64,000 nucleotides of DNA, from positions 1 to 64,000 of the forward strand of contig JACRAR010000055.1 of the NCBI GenBank assembly GCA_016234745.1. The letters run 5' to 3'. The DNA is from Betaproteobacteria bacterium. GTDB lineage: Bacteria > Pseudomonadota > Gammaproteobacteria > Burkholderiales > Rhodocyclaceae. Positions 60,626-64,000 of the stretch are shown piece after piece. Every line of letters starts with the position of its first letter. Position 1 is the first letter of the stretch. Made by a program: the position numbers and the translations under genes. Under the pieces are notes generated by a model. That model saw only the letters and a list, made by a program, of their open reading frames with translations, was not told the origin of the DNA and ran no database searches.

Positions 60626-63600
60626 TCAGACCATTTCCAGCGCGGCGTCGATCTGGTTGAACACTTCGTCGTCGGTGTAGTGGCTCAACATGATGGCCGA
60701 GGTGGGACACTTCGAGACGCACAGCCCGTCGCCCTTGCATAACACCGAATTGACCACCGCCTTCTTGCCGCGCGGCGTATCCTGGAAGTCGATGGCGCCG
60801 TAGGTGCACACCGAGATGCAGGCGCCGCAGGAGACGCAGTCCATGCCTTTCACCGAACAGACCGCGCCTGAGGCGACCACGGTGTCGCGCGACAGCAGGG
60901 TCAGCGCGCGGCCCGCCGCGCCGTAGGCCTGGGTGATGGTTTCCGACAAATGCTTGGGATACTGCGCAGTGCCGCAGAGGAACACGCCTTCCGCGGCAAA
61001 ATCCACCGGCCGCAGCTTGGCGTGGGCCTCCTGGAAGAAACCGTCAGGACCCAGCGGCACCTTGAACATGCGCGCCAGTTCGGTGGATCCCGGAGTGGGG
61101 ATCACCGCAGCGGCCAGGATGATGGCATCGACGTCCAGTTCCAGTTTTTTGCCCAGAATGGGATCGGCTGCCGTTACTCGGATGAAGTTGCGTCCGCCTT
61201 CTTCAAGCGCTGCCAGTTGCGGCTCGTCTTCCGGTTCGTAGCGGATGAATTTGACGTCCTGGCGTGCGGCCTTGAGGTAGTAGTCCTCGCGGAAGCCGTA
61301 GGTGCGCATGTCGCGGAAGAGCACGTAGATCTCGGCTTCCGGCTTGAGTTCCTTCATCTTCAGGGCATTTTTCATGGCGCCGCTGCAGCAGACGCGGGCG
61401 CAGTAGTTGCGGTCTTCGTTGCGGCAGCCGACGCACTGGATCATCACCACGCTCTCGGCCGCCATCAGCTTTTCATCCCGTTTGGCGAGTTTGCCTTCCA
61501 TCTCCAGCAGGGTCATCACCTTGTCGTTTTGGCCGTAGAGGTACTCGGTCGGCTTGTATTCGACGGCGCCGACGGCAATGATGGCGGCGCCGTGCTTGAT
61601 GGTGCGTACCCGGCCCTTGGATTTGACCGTGGTGGAGAAATTGCCGACATAGCCGTCGACGTGGGTGACTGCGGCGTCGGTGATGACGTGGATTCCCGGA
61701 TGCCGATACACCTTCTTCTTGAGATCCTTGACGAAGGTCTGTACGTCCATTCCTTCGAGCGTGTAATGCATGCGGTTGGCGACACCGCCCAGGTCGGAGG
61801 CTTTCTCGACCAGATAGGTCTCAAAGCCTTGCTCGGCCAGAGTGTAGGCACTGGTCATGCCGGCGACGCCGCCGCCCACCACCAGCAAGGTCTTGTCCAC
61901 CGGCAGCAGGAACTCTTCCAGCGGCTCGAGTTTGCCGGCACGCGCCACCGACATGCGCACGATGTCCTTGGCTTTCTCCGTGGCGGCTTCCTGCTCTTTG
62001 GAATGCACCCAGGTGCAATGCTCGCGGATATTGGCCATGTCGAAGAAGTACTGGTTGACGCCGGCCTCGCGCAGGGTGTCGCGGAACAACGGTTCGTGTG
62101 TGCGCGGCGTGCAGGCGGCAACCACTACCCGATTCAGTCCCTTGTCGCGGATGGTGTCGGAGATCGCCTTGGCGGTGTTGGTGGCGCAGGCGAACAGGCT
62201 TTCCTCGACGTGCACTACGCCCGGCAGGGTCTTGGCGTACTCGGCGATGCCCGGCACGTCCACCACCCGGCCGATGTTGGCGCCGCAGCGGCAGACAAAG
62301 ACGCCGACCTTGGCTTCCTCTTGCGAGGTGTCCTTCTCTTCCGGAAACACCCGCTCTTCGGAGAGTTGGCCGCGTCGCGACTTGAGCAGATGGGAAGCCT
62401 GGGCGCAGGCGCCGCTGGCGCCCATCACCGCCTCGGGAATGTCCATCGGACCCTGGAAGGCGCCGCTGGTGAATATGCCGGGACGGCTGGTCTGCAGCGG
62501 GTTGAAGGGCTCGACCTTGCAGAAGCCGTGTTGGTTGAGTTCGATGCCAAAGACCTTGGAGAAACGTTGTGCATCCTTGGTCGGCGCCAGGCCCACCGAA
62601 AGAACCACCAGTTCGAAGAATTCCTCGACCACCCCATCCGGCGTGGTGTAGCGGATGGAGACATCCCCGGTCACCGGGTCTTCGCTGCCGACCGAGACGT
62701 AGCTACGGATGAAATGCACGTCGGGCAGCTTCTGCGCGCGCTGGTAGAAACGCTCGAAATCCTTGCCGTAGGAGCGGATGTCGTTGTGGAAGATCTTGGC
62801 CTGCATGTCGGGCAGGTGATCCTTGGCCAGGATCACTTGTTTTTGCGTGTAGGAACAGCACACTGCCGAGCAATAGCTGTTGCCGCCGGCCGGATTGACC
62901 TGGCGCGAACCGACGCAATGGATCCATGCGATTTTGTGCGGATGCTTCTTGTCCGAGGGGCGCAGGATCTGGCCCTCGTGCGGGCCGGTGGAACAGAGCA
63001 GGCGCTCGAAGTCCATGCTGGTGACGACGTTGGCATACTGGCCGTAGCCGTAATCGTTGCGCGGCAGGGGGTCGAAGGTCTCGTAGCCGGGCGAAAGGAT
63101 GATGGCGCCGACCTTGACCTTGACTTTCTCCGCTTTCTGGCCGAAGTCGATGGCGTCTTTTTCGCAGACGGTCTGGCAGATTCCGCAGGTCTTGTCCTTG
63201 AGGAACAGGCAGTTCTCGTCGATGTAGGTGACCAGGGGCACGGCTTGCGAGAAGTAGATGTGCACCGCCTTGTTCATCGACAGGTTCTGGTTGAACGGAT
63301 CGGGGATCTTGACCGGGCAGTACTCGACGCAGACGGTGCAGCCGGTGCAGCTGTCTTCAATCACGTAGCGCGGCTTCTTGAGCAGGGTGACGGTGAAGTC
63401 GCCCGGAACGCCCTCGACCGAGTCGACGTCGGTGTAGGTCATGAGTTCGATGTTCGGTTGCCGGTCGGTCTCGATGAACTTGGGCGACTCGATGCACATC
63501 GAGCAGTCGTTGGTGGGGAAGGTCTTGTCCAGCTGCGACATCTTGCCGCCGACGGTCGGCGACTTTTCCACCAGATAGACCTTGTAACCGGCCGTGGACA

Positions 63601-63724
63601 GGTCGAGCGAGGCCTGGATGCCGCTGATGCCGCCGCCGACCACCATGACGTCGCCGACGTTGTCGTCCGTGCCACGCAAGACGCGCTGTGTGTCCCATTG
63701 TTGCTGCAGGAGTCCGAATTCCAC
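60626..63724 (-). CDS. HdrA-like flavoprotein, double-FAD form
   Basis: This 1032-residue protein starts at a GTG after GAGGACATC. It has two FAD/NAD-binding folds (VVGGGISGIQASLDL near 29; LLVVGGGVAGMTSAYTL near 615). Typical HdrA cysteine sets include CTGCTVCVEYCP and CGICQTVCEKDAIDF, and a C-terminal double ferredoxin has CVSCGACISVC and CKGDGLCVSKCP. HdrA is the bifurcating or confurcating flavin subunit in heterodisulfide reductase-type complexes. The fused two-flavin length resembles BamE-type proteins of benzoyl-CoA reductase complexes. No HdrB/C pair is fully visible. Confidence 0.9.
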   Translation of the reverse strand: MEFGLLQQQWDTQRVLRGTDDNVGDVMVVGGGISGIQASLDLSTAGYKVYLVEKSPTVGGKMSQLDKTFPTNDCSMCIESPKFIETDRQPNIELMTYTDVDSVEGVPGDFTVTLLKKPRYVIEDSCTGCTVCVEYCPVKIPDPFNQNLSMNKAVHIYFSQAVPLVTYIDENCLFLKDKTCGICQTVCEKDAIDFGQKAEKVKVKVGAIILSPGYETFDPLPRNDYGYGQYANVVTSMDFERLLCSTGPHEGQILRPSDKKHPHKIAWIHCVGSRQVNPAGGNSYCSAVCCSYTQKQVILAKDHLPDMQAKIFHNDIRSYGKDFERFYQRAQKLPDVHFIRSYVSVGSEDPVTGDVSIRYTTPDGVVEEFFELVVLSVGLAPTKDAQRFSKVFGIELNQHGFCKVEPFNPLQTSRPGIFTSGAFQGPMDIPEAVMGASGACAQASHLLKSRRGQLSEERVFPEEKDTSQEEAKVGVFVCRCGANIGRVVDVPGIAEYAKTLPGVVHVEESLFACATNTAKAISDTIRDKGLNRVVVAACTPRTHEPLFRDTLREAGVNQYFFDMANIREHCTWVHSKEQEAATEKAKDIVRMSVARAGKLEPLEEFLLPVDKTLLVVGGGVAGMTSAYTLAEQGFETYLVEKASDLGGVANRMHYTLEGMDVQTFVKDLKKKVYRHPGIHVITDAAVTHVDGYVGNFSTTVKSKGRVRTIKHGAAIIAVGAVEYKPTEYLYGQNDKVMTLLEMEGKLAKRDEKLMAAESVVMIQCVGCRNEDRNYCARVCCSGAMKNALKMKELKPEAEIYVLFRDMRTYGFREDYYLKAARQDVKFIRYEPEDEPQLAALEEGGRNFIRVTAADPILGKKLELDVDAIILAAAVIPTPGSTELARMFKVPLGPDGFFQEAHAKLRPVDFAAEGVFLCGTAQYPKHLSETITQAYGAAGRALTLLSRDTVVASGAVCSVKGMDCVSCGACISVCTYGAIDFQDTPRGKKAVVNSVLCKGDGLCVSKCPTSAIMLSHYTDDEVFNQIDAALEMV

Positions 63725-63738
63725 TTTGATGTCCTCGC

Positions 63739-64000
63739 CTAGATTGCTTCGCGAATAATTTCGGTCATGTCCTTGACCTCGATCGATGCACCACCGTCCG
63801 GGCGGCCCAGACGGCTGTCCTCGAAATTGGTGATGCAGTAGGGGCAGGAAGTGACCAGGACCTGGGCGCCGGTTTGTGCCGCCTGCTCCAGGCGCAGGTC
63901 GGAGAAGCGCTCGCCCTTGGGGGTTTCCATCCAGATGCGGCCGCCGCCGCCGCCGCAGCAGAAGCTGTTCTTGCGCGACTCGGCCATCTCGTTCAATTTG
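63739..64000 (-). CDS. CCG-domain (HdrD/HdrB-like) protein, C-terminal part (truncated by window edge)
   Basis: The about 85 visible residues end the protein and hold the cysteine-rich CCG motif (NSFCCGGGGGRIWMETP followed by VTSCPYCITNFEDS), which binds a [4Fe-4S] cluster in HdrB/HdrD and BamD-like proteins. It is 15 bp upstream of the hdrA-like gene, so it opens the visible part of the operon. The N-terminus lies beyond the window. Confidence 0.85.
   Translation of the reverse strand, partial: KLNEMAESRKNSFCCGGGGGRIWMETPKGERFSDLRLEQAAQTGAQVLVTSCPYCITNFEDSRLGRPDGGASIEVKDMTEIIREAI

Noticed and set aside
60950-63742. Long plus-strand open frame (930 codons) opposite the HdrA-like gene
   Set aside because: It is the shadow of the hdrA-like gene, with no family signal and low-complexity composition.

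Overview
The window looks like chromosomal DNA of a betaproteobacterium, probably near Rhodocyclales or Sterolibacteriaceae. The basis is the codon and GC character, the tsaB-rimI-udg4, lplT and alr-radA neighbourhoods, and a HdrA/MvhD/NuoEFG-like electron-transfer cluster. No rRNA, tRNA or CRISPR array was seen. The genus is inference, since no search could be run.

Region 1 (1-6126) is housekeeping. It holds the start of a GspC-like gene, a small secreted protein, the overlapping tsaB-rimI-udg4 operon, lemA with two TPM-domain genes, and lplT on the minus strand.

Region 2 (6650-22675) is a type I secretion cluster. It runs: T1SS ABC ATPase/permease, WD40 protein, RAYT-type transposase, second WD40 protein, a 2329-residue RTX protein with an N-terminal lipase-like GHSLGG domain, a radical SAM protein, a GT1-like glycosyltransferase, and the HlyD-type adaptor. 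From the RTX gene onward the genes are tightly packed, with a 19-bp gap and then two ATGA overlaps. This makes the radical SAM enzyme and glycosyltransferase candidate maturation enzymes for the secreted protein. No outer-membrane TolC partner is in the cluster.

Region 3 (23985-50477) is the most striking. After alr, host radA is cut exactly in its zinc-finger Cys-Pro codons. Its first 25 codons lie at 23985-24059 and the rest resumes at 49176. The 25-kb insert begins with an overlapping five-gene operon: two tyrosine recombinases, a third trio protein, a small VPA1267-like protein and a RecD-like helicase. These match the gamma-mobile-trio (GmtY/GmtZ/GmtX) type of element. A complete, divergent radA follows, so the element appears to replace the gene it destroys. 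Cargo comes next: a degraded zone with a 38-bp palindrome, an XRE regulator/unknown gene pair around a perfect 18-bp inverted repeat, a dual-specificity phosphatase, and a GDCCVxC small protein. The cargo ends with a heavy-metal resistance block (cadR, cadA/zntA, czcI, czcCBA, a PII-like protein, a lipoprotein) and an outer-membrane beta-barrel protein.

Region 4 (50477-64000) returns to host genes. A YbbP/FtsX-type ABC permease overlaps the radA stop codon. A DUF2867 protein, an epoxide-hydrolase-like protein and a secreted beta-propeller lipoprotein follow. On the minus strand a six-gene electron-transfer cluster is read from the right edge: CCG-domain protein, double HdrA, MvhD, NuoE-, NuoF- and NuoG/HoxU-like. 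It resembles the BamD-I set and related NADH-linked Hdr complexes.
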